From the NCBI GenBank assembly GCA_035501495.1, contig DATJWB010000117.1, positions 1 through 64,000 of the forward strand: a stretch of 64,000 nt of DNA, in the 5' to 3' direction. This DNA comes from JAIQFL01 sp035501495. GTDB taxonomy: Bacteria; Acidobacteriota; Terriglobia; Bryobacterales; Bryobacteraceae. Of this stretch, positions 32,418 to 41,154 are shown one piece after another. The notes below the pieces were generated by a model. That model was not told the DNA's origin and did not search any database. It worked only from the letters and a program-made list of their open reading frames with translations. Made by a program: the position numbers and the translations under genes. Each line of letters starts with the position of its first letter. The first letter of the stretch is position 1.

Positions 32418-33359
32418 ATGCCGGAACTGCCGGATGTGGTGGTTTATGTCGAGGCGCTGAGCGCCCGCATCGTCGGCCAGACGCTGCGCCGCGGCGTGAT
32501 TCGCGGCCCGTTCCTGCTGCGCTCCACGACTCCACCCGTCGAATCCGTTCACGGCAAGAAGGTGCGCGAAGTCCGCCGCGTGGGCAAGCGGATTGCCATT
32601 GGCTTCGAAGGTGACCTCTGGCTGGCCCTCCACCTCATGATTGCCGGCCGCCTGCACTGGCGGCCTCTGCCGGCCAAGACCGCCGCCCGCAATATCCTGG
32701 CGTTCCTGGAATTCGACTCCGGCGTCCTGACCCTCACCGAGGCGGGATCGCAGCACCGCGCGGCCATCCACATGGCGCAAGGCGAGGCCGGCCTCTACGC
32801 GCTCGACGCAGGCGGTATCGAGGTATTGGAAGCCTCGCCTGACGCGTTCGCCGCGGCTCTGAAATCGGCCAACCATACGCTCAAGCGCTCACTTACCGAT
32901 CCTCACCTCTTCAGCGGCATCGGTAACGCATACTCCGACGAGATCCTCCATCGGGCCCGCCTCTCTCCCATCGCCATGACTTCGAAGCTGACCGATGAGG
33001 AAGTTGCCCGGCTCTTCCAGGCGACACGCGAAACGCTGATCGAGTGGGCGGACCGCCTCCGCTCCGAGGCCGGTGCCGGCTTTCCGGAGAAAGTCACGGC
33101 CTTCCGCCCGGGCATGGCCGTGCATGGCCGGTTTGGCCAGCCGTGCCCGCGCTGCGGCTCGAAAGTTCAGCGCATCCGTTACGCATCGAACGAGACCAAC
33201 TATTGCGCGACCTGCCAGACCGGCGGCCGGTTGTTGGCCGACCGCGCGCTCTCGCGTCTGCTCCGCGAAGATTGGCCCCGCTCGCTGGACGAGATGGAGG
33301 CACGCGTAACACGCGCATCCTCACCCGTTTCGGATTCTGGTTCGAAGCCGCGAACTTGA
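32418..33359 (+). CDS. Fpg/Nei-family DNA glycosylase
   Basis: The 313-residue repair enzyme removes oxidised bases. Catalytic Pro2 and Glu3 are present (MPELPDV), followed by a Lys in the VGKRIAIGF region, the LMIAGRL strand, the helix-two-turn-helix at SLTDPHLFSGIGNAYSDEIL, and a C-terminal zinc finger with four cysteines (CPRCG and CATC) followed by GGRLL. The tail after the zinc finger is about 40 residues longer than usual. The ATG at 32418 must be the start because Pro2 is the nucleophile. TACGTT lies 7 nt before it, with no ribosome site. Fpg and Nei cannot be told apart by eye. Confidence 0.93.
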   Translation: MPELPDVVVYVEALSARIVGQTLRRGVIRGPFLLRSTTPPVESVHGKKVREVRRVGKRIAIGFEGDLWLALHLMIAGRLHWRPLPAKTAARNILAFLEFDSGVLTLTEAGSQHRAAIHMAQGEAGLYALDAGGIEVLEASPDAFAAALKSANHTLKRSLTDPHLFSGIGNAYSDEILHRARLSPIAMTSKLTDEEVARLFQATRETLIEWADRLRSEAGAGFPEKVTAFRPGMAVHGRFGQPCPRCGSKVQRIRYASNETNYCATCQTGGRLLADRALSRLLREDWPRSLDEMEARVTRASSPVSDSGSKPRT

Positions 33360-33401
33360 GATGGTGGGAAGAATCGAAAGCACGCCGGAGCGCCCGGAGG
33401 C

Positions 33402-34301
33402 TCATCGGTATGGACCGAAGAGCTGTGATGTGAAGTATCGCTCCATGCGGTCCGGAAACACCGTCACCAGGCGGCAGGGAGATTCCAGTTGGCGGGCCGC
33501 CAGGACCGCCGCGGCGTAGTTCAATCCGGAACTCGGCCCCACCGGGTATCCTTTCCGGATCAGGCGCCGCGCGGTCGCGATCGCGTGCTCCTGCCGCACT
33601 TCAATCGTAACGACATCCGGAAACAACTCGGCACGGAAAAGCTTCGAAACGCCTTCCACCACGCCAGGAATCTGCGACCCGAAGCTGCAGCATTCGTGAT
33701 CGAGTTGTTCGGAGATCTCTACCGGGCGAGCCAGGAACGCCCGCACCCGCGCGTTGGCTTTCTTCAGCCCGCGATACAGTCCCACCAGCGTGCCTCCGGT
33801 GCCCAACCCACTCACCACGGCATCGACGGTTCCGCCGTGTATCTGGCTCAGGATCTCACTCGCCGTCCAGATCTCATGCGCCAATGCGTTATCGGCATTC
33901 GCGAACTGGCGCGGCAGGAAGGCCCCCATCTCCTCCGCCAGCCGTTCCGACTCGGCAATCGCTCCCGGAACACCCGAGTCTCTTGGGGTAAATCGGACCT
34001 CTCCCCCAAACGCGCGAATCATCAGGACACGCTCGTTGCTGACCCCCTCCGGCATCACCGCGATGAATCGGAGTTGACGCAGCGCGCAAGCCAACGCGAA
34101 GGCGATGCTCGTGGACCCGCTGGACGCCTCGATCACCGTGTCGCCGGCTTGGATCCGGCTCTCGGCAAATGCCTTTTCGAGGATGAAGCGCGCAATCCGA
34201 TCCTTCGTCGATCCGCTGGGATTGAGATATTCCAGCTTGCACCAGACCACCGGGCCGGTTTCATCGAGCTGGATCGCTGCAAGCGGAGTCGGTTGAATCA
34301 A
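33402..34301 (-). CDS. PLP-dependent cysteine synthase family protein
   Basis: The 299-residue fold-type II PLP enzyme has the Schiff-base Lys in YLNPSGSTKDRIARF, the substrate loop EASSGSTSIAFALA, the phosphate-binding GLGTGGTLVGL, and a Ser near GPSSGLNYAAA that contacts the pyridine ring. O-acetylserine sulfhydrylase or cystathionine beta-synthase-like activity is likely. It lies 18 bp behind hpnD in the same direction, apparently the last gene of the hopanoid operon, though no link between the pathways is known. Its length is normal and no CBS domain is present. Confidence 0.88.
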   Translation of the reverse strand: MIQPTPLAAIQLDETGPVVWCKLEYLNPSGSTKDRIARFILEKAFAESRIQAGDTVIEASSGSTSIAFALACALRQLRFIAVMPEGVSNERVLMIRAFGGEVRFTPRDSGVPGAIAESERLAEEMGAFLPRQFANADNALAHEIWTASEILSQIHGGTVDAVVSGLGTGGTLVGLYRGLKKANARVRAFLARPVEISEQLDHECCSFGSQIPGVVEGVSKLFRAELFPDVVTIEVRQEHAIATARRLIRKGYPVGPSSGLNYAAAVLAARQLESPCRLVTVFPDRMERYFTSQLFGPYR

Positions 34302-34319
34302 AGACTTGCTCCCGCGGCC

Positions 34320-35159
34320 TCACGGCACCAGTGCCCGCATCACGATCCAGGACTTCTCGAGCGGAGTCAGCCGCACACGATGCGTGAAGACGTCGTAGTT
34401 GGACCGTTCGATGCGATCGAGCAGCCCCGAGTAAATCGATACCAGCGCCAACAACGATGGCCTGCTCCGCGGATGGATCAGGTCGAGCAACGGCGCGGAT
34501 TCGTTGTAATAGGCGCGCGCCCGCGCCGCCTCGAAGCGCATCAATTCCAGAAACGCCTCGCTGCGATTGCCGGCTGCCAGATCCTGCTCGGTGACATGGA
34601 AGCGCTCCAGGTCTTCGACCGGCAGGTACACGCGGCCGTTGCCGGAGTCCTCGCGAATGTCCCGCAGGATGTTCGTCAACTGGAATGCGACCCCGCACTT
34701 CTCCGCCAACGGCAGGGCGCTGCGCGTATCGAAGCCGAAAATGTGGATGACGGTCAGCCCCACCACGGAGGCCACCTGGTAACAGTAGCGATACAGTTCG
34801 GGAAACGTCTGGAAGCGGCGTGGCTCCAGGTCCGACGCCACGCCGTCGATCATCTCGCGGAAATACTCGTGTGGGATGCCGAATCGCCGCACCGTGTGAT
34901 GGAATGCGGGCCACACGGGATGGCCGCTGAACCGGCCCTCCAGCGCGTCTTCGGTTTCCGCGCGCCACCGCTCGATGGCCGCCCGGGTCGCGCCGGGCTC
35001 ATCGCTCAAATCGTCGCAGTATCGCATGAACGCGTAGATCGCGCACATCGCCTTGCGTTGTTGCGGCGAGAGCAGCAGGAACGAATAGTAGAAATTCTTG
35101 GCCCGGGTGCGCGCCACCCGCCGGCAGTATTCGTACGACGTGTGAATCGCGCTCTTCAT
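34320..35159 (-). CDS. hpnD: Presqualene diphosphate synthase
   Basis: In the HpnCDE route, HpnD condenses two farnesyl diphosphates to presqualene diphosphate. The 279-residue protein is a squalene/phytoene synthase family member with both Asp-rich motifs: AFMRYCDDLSDEPG and QLTNILRDIREDSGNGRVYL, plus NFYYSFLLLSPQQRKAM at the N-terminus. The ATG at 35159 overlaps the hpnC stop by 4 nt, so the two are coupled; longer frames reaching 35642 only read hpnC out of frame. It is cytoplasmic/membrane-associated. Confidence 0.93.
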   Translation of the reverse strand: MKSAIHTSYEYCRRVARTRAKNFYYSFLLLSPQQRKAMCAIYAFMRYCDDLSDEPGATRAAIERWRAETEDALEGRFSGHPVWPAFHHTVRRFGIPHEYFREMIDGVASDLEPRRFQTFPELYRYCYQVASVVGLTVIHIFGFDTRSALPLAEKCGVAFQLTNILRDIREDSGNGRVYLPVEDLERFHVTEQDLAAGNRSEAFLELMRFEAARARAYYNESAPLLDLIHPRSRPSLLALVSIYSGLLDRIERSNYDVFTHRVRLTPLEKSWIVMRALVP

Positions 35160-36073
35160 GCCGCGCGCTGGAATGCCAGGCGCGCCAGCGAGCCCAGCAG
35201 CAGCCGGACGCGCTCGGCCTTGGAAATCGCCGGACGGGAGCGCAGCACGTCGTAGCCGTGCTGTTCGATCTTGTGGAGGACGTGCAGGCCGCCCCGGCTG
35301 AACAGGTCGAGATCGAGCGCCAGCCGCCGGTTCACCATCCCGATGAGCGGCAGGCCCTCCAGAAAAAGCCCACGGGCCTTCCCGACAATTTCGCGCATCA
35401 CCTCGCGAAACGCCGCTGTGAATCGATGCGCGAAAAGTTCCTCCAGGGTATAACCGTGCCGCCTCATCACATCCAGCGGAATATACACCCGATCCTTGAG
35501 CAAGTCTACGGTCACGTCCTGCCAGAAGTTGGCCAGTTGCAGCGCCGTGCAGGTGGCATCCGACAGCCGCTGCCGCCCCTCGTCCGAGTAGCCGCAGAGA
35601 TACAGCACCAGCCGGCCGACGGGATTTGCCGAGTTGCGGCAATACCCGAACAACTCATCCCAGTTCGCGTAGCGCGTGACCGTCTGATCCTGAACGAACG
35701 CATCGATCAGGTCGGCGAAAGGCTGCCGCGGGATCCCGTATTGCTTCACGGTGGGGCCGAGCGCCACCAGGACCGGATGAGTCGCGCGGCCCGCGTACAT
35801 CTCGTCGAGCTCGCTGCGCCACCACCCCAGCAGCCGCAGACTCTCGTCGCAGTTCCCGGTCTCGTCGCCCAGGTCATCCGCCCAGCGGCAATACGAATAG
35901 ACGTTGTAGAAATCCTGATGCAGCCGCTTGGGGAGCAGGAAGCTCGCCACGTGAAAGTTCTCGTAGTGATGGGTCGCCAGCCAGCGCGTGTAAGCCTGCG
36001 CCTCCGCCAGCGAATAGGCCTGACGCATGGCCTCGGGCGAACGCACGAACTCGACTGGAGGAAGAGGCATCAT
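35156..36073 (-). CDS. hpnC: Hydroxysqualene synthase
   Basis: HpnC converts presqualene diphosphate to hydroxysqualene. The 305-residue protein has ENFHVASFLLPKRLHQDFYN, then the first Asp-rich motif YSYCRWADDLGDE and the second, ALQLANFWQDVTVDLLKDR; the Phe-Trp-Gln form is typical of HpnC rather than HpnD. It lies between a zinc dehydrogenase gene and hpnD. The third enzyme, HpnE, which reduces hydroxysqualene to squalene, is not seen next to it or elsewhere in the window. Confidence 0.92.
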   Translation of the reverse strand: MMPLPPVEFVRSPEAMRQAYSLAEAQAYTRWLATHHYENFHVASFLLPKRLHQDFYNVYSYCRWADDLGDETGNCDESLRLLGWWRSELDEMYAGRATHPVLVALGPTVKQYGIPRQPFADLIDAFVQDQTVTRYANWDELFGYCRNSANPVGRLVLYLCGYSDEGRQRLSDATCTALQLANFWQDVTVDLLKDRVYIPLDVMRRHGYTLEELFAHRFTAAFREVMREIVGKARGLFLEGLPLIGMVNRRLALDLDLFSRGGLHVLHKIEQHGYDVLRSRPAISKAERVRLLLGSLARLAFQRAA

Positions 36074-36096
36074 GTGGGCAAGCCAGGCTTACCCTG

Positions 36097-37146
36097 TTAC
36101 GGAACGATCGCGGTCTTCAGGTGCCCGTTGTGGCTCATCAGGTGGCGCATCACTTCCAGGAGATTGGCCAGCGGCTCCTCGCTGTTGACGAAGAACGATG
36201 CGGTGATCTGCCCCGCATAAACCAAATCCAGCGCCTTCTGCACGTATGCCGGCGTGTGGTGGAAACTCGCTTTGCACGTAATCTCGGAATAGTGCAGCAG
36301 GGCGGTGTCGAGGTTCACGGTGCTCTCGTTCGGGCAGCCGCCAAAGAAGTTCACCGTTCCGCCGCGCCGCACCATGTTGACCGCCCACTCCCACGTCTGC
36401 GGCTGTCCCACGGCTTCGATGGCGATATCCACACCTCGACCGTGTGTGAGATCGCGGATGGCTTTGACCGGATCCGAGCCGTCGGTGGCTACGACTAACT
36501 CGTCGGCGCCGAGCGCTTCGGCGCGCTCCAGTTGCGTCCTGCGGCGGCCCACCGCAATCACACGGCATCCATAGAGCTTCGCGAGCTTGGCGAACATCAG
36601 GCCGATGGGGCCCAGCCCGATGATTGCGATGGTGTCGCCGGGCCGCGGCGCCGCTTCGTCAAAACCGCGGACCACGCAGGCCAGCGGCTCCGCCAACGCC
36701 GCGTCGCGATAGCCGATGTGGTCCGGAATCAGGTAGGTATTGCTCTCCACGATGCGCGCGGGAATGCGGATGTATTCGGCGTAGGCGCCGTTGTTGAACA
36801 ACAGGTCCTCGCAGAGATTTTCGAGACCGCGCCGGCAGAAAAAGCACTTTTCGCACGGAGCGGAATTGGCTGCTACCACACGTTGTCCTACGGAGAACCT
36901 GGTGACACCCCCGCCAACAGCCACCACATCTCCCGCCAACTCGTGGCCGAAAACGGCTGGGGGCACGATCATGCGCGCATGATATCCGCGCCGGAAAACC
37001 TTGACGTCCGTGCCGCACGTCAGCGCCACTTTTACCCTGACAAGAATGTCGCCGCGATCGATTGCAGGAACGGCTACGGGCTCTACCTGCAAGTGTTCTT
37101 TGCCGTAAAGCACGGCCGCCATCATGCGGTTATTCACTATGACCAC
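36097..37146 (-). CDS. Zinc-dependent medium-chain dehydrogenase (hopanoid cluster, second)
   Basis: The 349-residue MDR-family dehydrogenase has the catalytic zinc ligands in ALTCGTDVKVFRRG and FGHELAGDVV, four structural-zinc cysteines in APCEKCFFCRRGLENLC, and a Rossmann motif IAIIGLGPIGLMFAKLA. An Arg-rich cofactor segment (AVGRRRTQLERA) hints at NADP but is not decisive. It resembles sorbitol/galactitol-phosphate dehydrogenases. It overlaps the preceding dehydrogenase gene by 10 bp and precedes hpnC, which places it inside the hopanoid operon, where it may oxidise a polyol side chain or supply a sugar unit. A second possible start, at the adjacent Met-Met (37125), cannot be ruled out. 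Confidence 0.87.
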   Translation of the reverse strand: MVIVNNRMMAAVLYGKEHLQVEPVAVPAIDRGDILVRVKVALTCGTDVKVFRRGYHARMIVPPAVFGHELAGDVVAVGGGVTRFSVGQRVVAANSAPCEKCFFCRRGLENLCEDLLFNNGAYAEYIRIPARIVESNTYLIPDHIGYRDAALAEPLACVVRGFDEAAPRPGDTIAIIGLGPIGLMFAKLAKLYGCRVIAVGRRRTQLERAEALGADELVVATDGSDPVKAIRDLTHGRGVDIAIEAVGQPQTWEWAVNMVRRGGTVNFFGGCPNESTVNLDTALLHYSEITCKASFHHTPAYVQKALDLVYAGQITASFFVNSEEPLANLLEVMRHLMSHNGHLKTAIVP

Positions 37147-38234
37147 CTCTGTGGTTGAACGATTATTTTCAGCGATTTAGGTCCTGGATGCAAGGCCATA
37201 TCGAAACCTGAACGGATTTTAACCAGGGGCAGACGATGCGAAATTAACTCCTCGAGCGGCAATTCTCCGCCAAATACGAGATCCGCGGATTCCTGTTGAA
37301 GATCTACTGATGCACTATAACATCCGAAGAGAGTTCGCTCACCCACACAGATGTCCGCACCGGACGTTTCGATGCGCTCGGTTGCCGAAGTCTGTGCAAA
37401 AAGCAGGATGCGGGAACCGGGTCGCGAGCATGCGATCGCCTGATCGACAATCCGCGGTACGGAAGCCGCCACGATGACCAGGTCCGCGCCCCGGCCGTTA
37501 GTAAGCGACTTCACTTGTGAGGCAACGTCCACCGCTCGCGGGTCCCAGGTGAACTTCGCCCCGCACCGCGCCGATACTGCCAATCGCTCGGCAATCGTAT
37601 CGGTAACCGCGACCTGCGCGCCGGAGCGGCGCACCAGCATCGTGAACATCAATCCGATGGGGCCTTGCCCCGTCACCACCACGAAATCCTCGGGCTGTGG
37701 ATCGCATTGCACCACCGCTTTCAAACAGGTGTTCAGCGGCTCCACGAGAGTGGCTCGATCGAACGATATGCCTTCGGGTATCCTTTCGACACCCCGATCG
37801 ACAATCCAGTCCATCACCCGAACATACTGCGCAAATCCTCCGCCCGCGGGCTCAAAACCGGCGGTGATCCCCACCTTCTTGTACTGCGGGCACTGTGCAT
37901 AGGTCTTGCGGTGACAATAGAAACACTCCATACACGGAATGTGGTGGAAAGCCACAACGCGGTCGCCGGGTCGAAACTTCACCACGCCCGCGCCCGCCGC
38001 AACCACGACTCCCGCGGTCTCGTGCCCATAGACACGGGGCGGCGCCAACAGGTTATGCTCAATCTTCTTAAGATCGGTGTGGCAGATGCCGCAGGCTTCC
38101 ACCCGGATTAGAATTTCGCCGCGCTGAATTGCAGGAGTGGGGATCTCCTCGACATTCACCACACTCTGCCCGCGATACACCGCTGCGTGCATGGTCGCGG
38201 GAATGGTCCGCAAGTCAGAATCGGCAGTCAGCAA
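37137..38234 (-). CDS. Zinc-dependent medium-chain dehydrogenase (hopanoid cluster, first)
   Basis: The 365-residue MDR-family enzyme has catalytic zinc residues in EACGICHTDLKKIEH and VYGHETAGVVV, structural cysteines in IPCMECFYCHRKTYAQC, and the cofactor motif VVVTGQGPIGLMFTMLV. It shares the zinc-dehydrogenase layout with the next gene but is clearly not a recent duplicate. The start at 38234 overlaps hpnG by 20 bp; an ATG at 38192 (MHAAVYRGQSVVNVEE) is the alternative. Two adjacent dehydrogenases between hpnG and hpnC are unusual and suggest a side-chain redox step specific to this lineage. Confidence 0.86.
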   Translation of the reverse strand: MLTADSDLRTIPATMHAAVYRGQSVVNVEEIPTPAIQRGEILIRVEACGICHTDLKKIEHNLLAPPRVYGHETAGVVVAAGAGVVKFRPGDRVVAFHHIPCMECFYCHRKTYAQCPQYKKVGITAGFEPAGGGFAQYVRVMDWIVDRGVERIPEGISFDRATLVEPLNTCLKAVVQCDPQPEDFVVVTGQGPIGLMFTMLVRRSGAQVAVTDTIAERLAVSARCGAKFTWDPRAVDVASQVKSLTNGRGADLVIVAASVPRIVDQAIACSRPGSRILLFAQTSATERIETSGADICVGERTLFGCYSASVDLQQESADLVFGGELPLEELISHRLPLVKIRSGFDMALHPGPKSLKIIVQPQRWS

Positions 38235-38919
38235 AGAACTCTCCCAGTGAATGCGCAGCCCGGATACAGCGTTGCCGCAACCGGAGTAACTCCGGAAGGC
38301 GGACCGTCGGACGAGTCAAACTTCTACGTAAGATAAGCATTGTATCGAAGTGTCCGTCCGGCCGGAGAGCAGAATTGAAGTCATTCGCCATAGTTTCGCC
38401 TGCCAGATCCGTGACAGCTTTAACACAATAGAACGGTAACCCCAAGGACTGTGTCCGGCCGGCAACCCCGGCGGCCTCCATTTCCACCACACAGGCGCCC
38501 GTGGACCGAAGGCGCCGCTTCTCCTCGAAGGTCTGCGCGATGCGGTCGAGTGAGCAGACCACGCCGCGCCGCCGTACCGGCCCGTCAACTGGCTGGCATG
38601 CGAACGCCGCCTGTGCCGCTTGCCCCACCGTTTTCGCTACTGAGGTGCCCACCACGATGTCACCGCTCTCCAGGTCGCCCTCGAGCGCCCCGCAGAAGCC
38701 CAGACTGACAACCGCATGGGGGCGAAAATCCGCCGCCGCGTCTACCGCCGCCGCCGCCCGCTTCCAACCCACCCCGTTGGCAGTCAGCAGGACGTCATGC
38801 CCGCCCAGCCTCGCCGAACGCGTCCAATCCGTGGTCGAAGACTCTCGACGCGCTTGTAGCGTGCTTGCCAGAATGCCGGTGAATTCCATGCGGTCGGACG
38901 CCACGAATAAGATCCTCAT
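38215..38919 (-). CDS. hpnG: Hopanoid-associated nucleoside phosphorylase (adenosylhopane phosphorylase)
   Basis: HpnG removes adenine from adenosylhopane to give ribosylhopane phosphate. The 234-residue protein has a purine-phosphorylase-like fold: VVSLGFCGALEGDLESGDIV at the phosphate/ribose site, CVVEMEAAGVAGRTQSLGLP (the Met-Glu pair that binds ribose) and FYCVKAVTDLAGE with the base-binding Asp. The start at 38919 shares one base with the hpnA stop (TAATG overlap). A longer frame to 38973 reads hpnA sequence out of frame. Confidence 0.92.
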   Translation of the reverse strand: MRILFVASDRMEFTGILASTLQARRESSTTDWTRSARLGGHDVLLTANGVGWKRAAAAVDAAADFRPHAVVSLGFCGALEGDLESGDIVVGTSVAKTVGQAAQAAFACQPVDGPVRRRGVVCSLDRIAQTFEEKRRLRSTGACVVEMEAAGVAGRTQSLGLPFYCVKAVTDLAGETMANDFNSALRPDGHFDTMLILRRSLTRPTVRLPELLRLRQRCIRAAHSLGEFFADCRF

Positions 38920-39920
38920 TACGCCGCGGTCGGGCGCGCCGTGCGGTGGTCTGCCCCGCGGGCGCGAAACCAATCGACGGCGCGACGGAGGGCCGTTTCG
39001 GCGGGTCCGGGATGGAAACCCAGCTCGCGCCCCGCCTTCTCATGCGTCACCCACATCTTCTTCCGCGCCATGCGCACGCCGTTCAGCGGGACGCGCGGCG
39101 GCACGCCCGTGACCGACGCCCATGCCGTGCTGCAGGCGCCGGCACACAACGCCACCGCGTACGGGAGCCGGATTGCCGGCGCCTTGCGCCCGGTGATCTG
39201 AGCCAGCTTCTGCAGAATCTGCGCGAGCGTCAGGTTCTCCGATCCGAGAATGTAGCGCTCCCCGATCCGCCCGCGCTCGCATGCCTGCCAGTGACCCTCG
39301 GCCGTGTCGCGTACATCTACCACGTTGAGACCGGTATCGATGAACGCCGGCATGTCGCCATTCAGGAAATCCACGACAATCTTGCCTGTGGGCGTGGGTT
39401 TCACATCGTGATCGCCGATGGGAGCAGTCGGGTTGACAATTACGACCGGCAGTCCGTCGCGCGCGTATTCCAACGCCACGGCTTCGGCCATAAATTTGGA
39501 GCGCTTGTAGTCGCCCACCATGTCGGCGAGGGAAACGGGTGTCTCTTCGTCGCCGAGGCCATCATGCGGAATCCCGATGCACCCCACGGTGCTGGTGTAG
39601 ACGACGCGCTCCACGCCCGCGGTGTGGGCGGCTTCGAGCAGATTGTGCGTGCCATCGACATTGCACTCGTAAAGGTCGCGCGGCTCTTTGGCCCAAAGCC
39701 GGTAGTCCGCGGCCACATGGAAGATGAGTCCGCACCCCGAGACAGCACGTTCCACCGAAGCGGCATCCCGAAGATCGCCAGTCACAATCTCGACATCGAG
39801 ATCATTGACGCGGCTGCCCGCCCGCACCAGCACCCGCACGGGAAAGCCCCGTTCGCGGAGCACGCGCGCGACATGCCATCCCAGAAAGCCCGAAGCTCCG
39901 GTAACGAGGGCGGGCTTCAT
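38919..39920 (-). CDS. hpnA: Hopanoid-associated sugar epimerase/dehydrogenase
   Basis: The 333-residue extended short-chain dehydrogenase has LVTGASGFLGWHVARVL (NAD motif) and the catalytic Ser/Tyr/Lys set in VYTSTVGCIG and GDYKRSKFMAEA. NPTAPIGDHDVKPTPTGKIV is a hallmark of HpnA. The exact reaction is still unclear; it is co-inherited with hopanoid genes. It is the first gene after a pair of facing double-hairpin repeats that separate it from hpnH, so it may have its own promoter or be reached by read-through. Confidence 0.92.
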   Translation of the reverse strand: MKPALVTGASGFLGWHVARVLRERGFPVRVLVRAGSRVNDLDVEIVTGDLRDAASVERAVSGCGLIFHVAADYRLWAKEPRDLYECNVDGTHNLLEAAHTAGVERVVYTSTVGCIGIPHDGLGDEETPVSLADMVGDYKRSKFMAEAVALEYARDGLPVVIVNPTAPIGDHDVKPTPTGKIVVDFLNGDMPAFIDTGLNVVDVRDTAEGHWQACERGRIGERYILGSENLTLAQILQKLAQITGRKAPAIRLPYAVALCAGACSTAWASVTGVPPRVPLNGVRMARKKMWVTHEKAGRELGFHPGPAETALRRAVDWFRARGADHRTARPTAA

Positions 39921-39926
39921 ACCGAT

Positions 39927-39976
39927 GTGGCGCAGGCACTCCTGCCTGCCGCGCCGAGACTCATCTCGGCGCTTTC
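39927..39976 (+). repeat. Dispersed double-hairpin repeat, copy F
   Basis: Hairpin 1 is GCAGGCA, loop CTCC, TGCCTGC. Hairpin 2 has a different but fully paired stem: GCGCCGAGA, loop CTCA, TCTCGGCGC. The tail is CTTTC. It lies 6 bp before the hpnA start codon, on the opposite strand to hpnA. Confidence 0.85.
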
Positions 39977-39989
39977 GGTGGGCGGCGCG

Positions 39990-40039
39990 AAAAGTCTCGA
40001 CACGAGTGTCAAGACGGCAGACACGAGTGTCCGCGCCAC
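39990..40039 (-). repeat. Dispersed double-hairpin repeat, inverted copy F'
   Basis: Read on the minus strand it starts GTGGCGC. Hairpin 1 is GCGGACA, loop CTCG, TGTCTGC. Hairpin 2 is GTCTTGACA, loop CTCG, TGTCGAGAC, with one G-U pair, a stem unlike any other copy yet still paired. It faces copy F and lies just after the hpnH stop (40045, minus strand), the same stop-proximal placement as the plus-strand copies A, B and E. Confidence 0.82.
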
Positions 40040-40044
40040 ATCGC

Positions 40045-41151
40045 TTACCTTAAAGTCCATGCCAGCATCTTCAGATTGTCGGCCAGCCCTACATTAATAC
40101 CCAGCGCGGCCGACGGCTCGAAGCCACAATGCACCATGCAGTGCTCGCAGCGCGGATCGTTGCCCTGTCCGTAGCTCTCCCACGGCGTCTCGGTCATCAG
40201 CCCTTCAAAGGTCTTGTAGTGGCCGTCGGTAATCAGGTAGCACGGGCCCTTCCATCCCTTCACGTTGTAGGTCGGATTGCCCCATGCCGTGCACGGCATG
40301 TCGTGCTTGCCCTTCAGGAACTCGAGATAGACCGGCGTCTGGCGGATCGGATACTTCTTCGCCAGCCGGTCGATGTCCTTGAACTTTTCGTGGATGTCGT
40401 CGCGAGTCAGAAAAATCTCGCGATCGTTGACCGCCGAGTATCCGTACGCCGGCGCGATCTGGTGGCCGTCCACGCCCAGCGTCCCCAGGTACTCAAAAAG
40501 CTCCTCCACCTCGCGCATGTCGGTCTCTTTGTAGACGGTGGTGTTCGTGCACACCAGAAATCCGGCTGCCTTCGCCCGCTTGATCCCTTCGATGGCCTCG
40601 CGGAAGACGCCTTCCTTTTCCACCGCGATGTCGTGGTTCTTCTCCATGCCATCCAGGTGCACGTTGAAGTAGAAGCGCTTGTCGGGAGTAAATTCGCGCA
40701 GACGCTTCTGGATGAACATGCCGTTCGTGCAGAGGTAGATGTGGCGGTTGCGCTCCAGAATCCCCTCCACCAGCTCGCCGATCTGCGGGTACATCATCGG
40801 CTCGCCGCCGCAGATCGAAACTACCGGAGCGCCGCACTCGTCCACCGCTGCCAGGCATTCCTCCAGAGGAACGCGCTCCGTAATCGTGGACTCGTACTCG
40901 CGGATTCGACCGCATCCGGTACAGGTCAGATTGCAGGCATGCAGCGGTTCCAGCATGAGGACGATCGGAAACCGCTTGTTGATCATGGGATGAGGCTGGC
41001 GCTTTTCCCCGGTCTTCGGCGGCAGGATCCGAAACGGATTGGAAGGATCCGCCGCGCGCACCGCGTTCTTCTGCCACTCAGGCCGCGGCCGCATCTTGTT
41101 CCTGATAATGTATCCGGCCAGTTCAGCGGTCATCGACAGGGGAAATTTCAT
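40045..41151 (-). CDS. hpnH: Adenosyl-hopene transferase (radical SAM)
   Basis: HpnH joins the 5'-deoxyadenosyl group of SAM to hopene, the first step of side-chain extension. The 368-residue radical SAM protein has the Fe-S cluster motif LHACNLTCTGCGRI (C-x3-C-x2-C), the SAM-binding VSICGGEPMMYPQIGELVE, a Tyr/His-rich FYFNVHLDGMEKNHD, and a C-terminal cysteine set (DPRCEHCMVHCGFEPSAAL). The spacing of 3 bp to shc upstream marks one operon. A double-hairpin repeat follows its stop. Confidence 0.95.
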   Translation of the reverse strand: MKFPLSMTAELAGYIIRNKMRPRPEWQKNAVRAADPSNPFRILPPKTGEKRQPHPMINKRFPIVLMLEPLHACNLTCTGCGRIREYESTITERVPLEECLAAVDECGAPVVSICGGEPMMYPQIGELVEGILERNRHIYLCTNGMFIQKRLREFTPDKRFYFNVHLDGMEKNHDIAVEKEGVFREAIEGIKRAKAAGFLVCTNTTVYKETDMREVEELFEYLGTLGVDGHQIAPAYGYSAVNDREIFLTRDDIHEKFKDIDRLAKKYPIRQTPVYLEFLKGKHDMPCTAWGNPTYNVKGWKGPCYLITDGHYKTFEGLMTETPWESYGQGNDPRCEHCMVHCGFEPSAALGINVGLADNLKMLAWTLR

Positions 41152-41154
41152 AAG

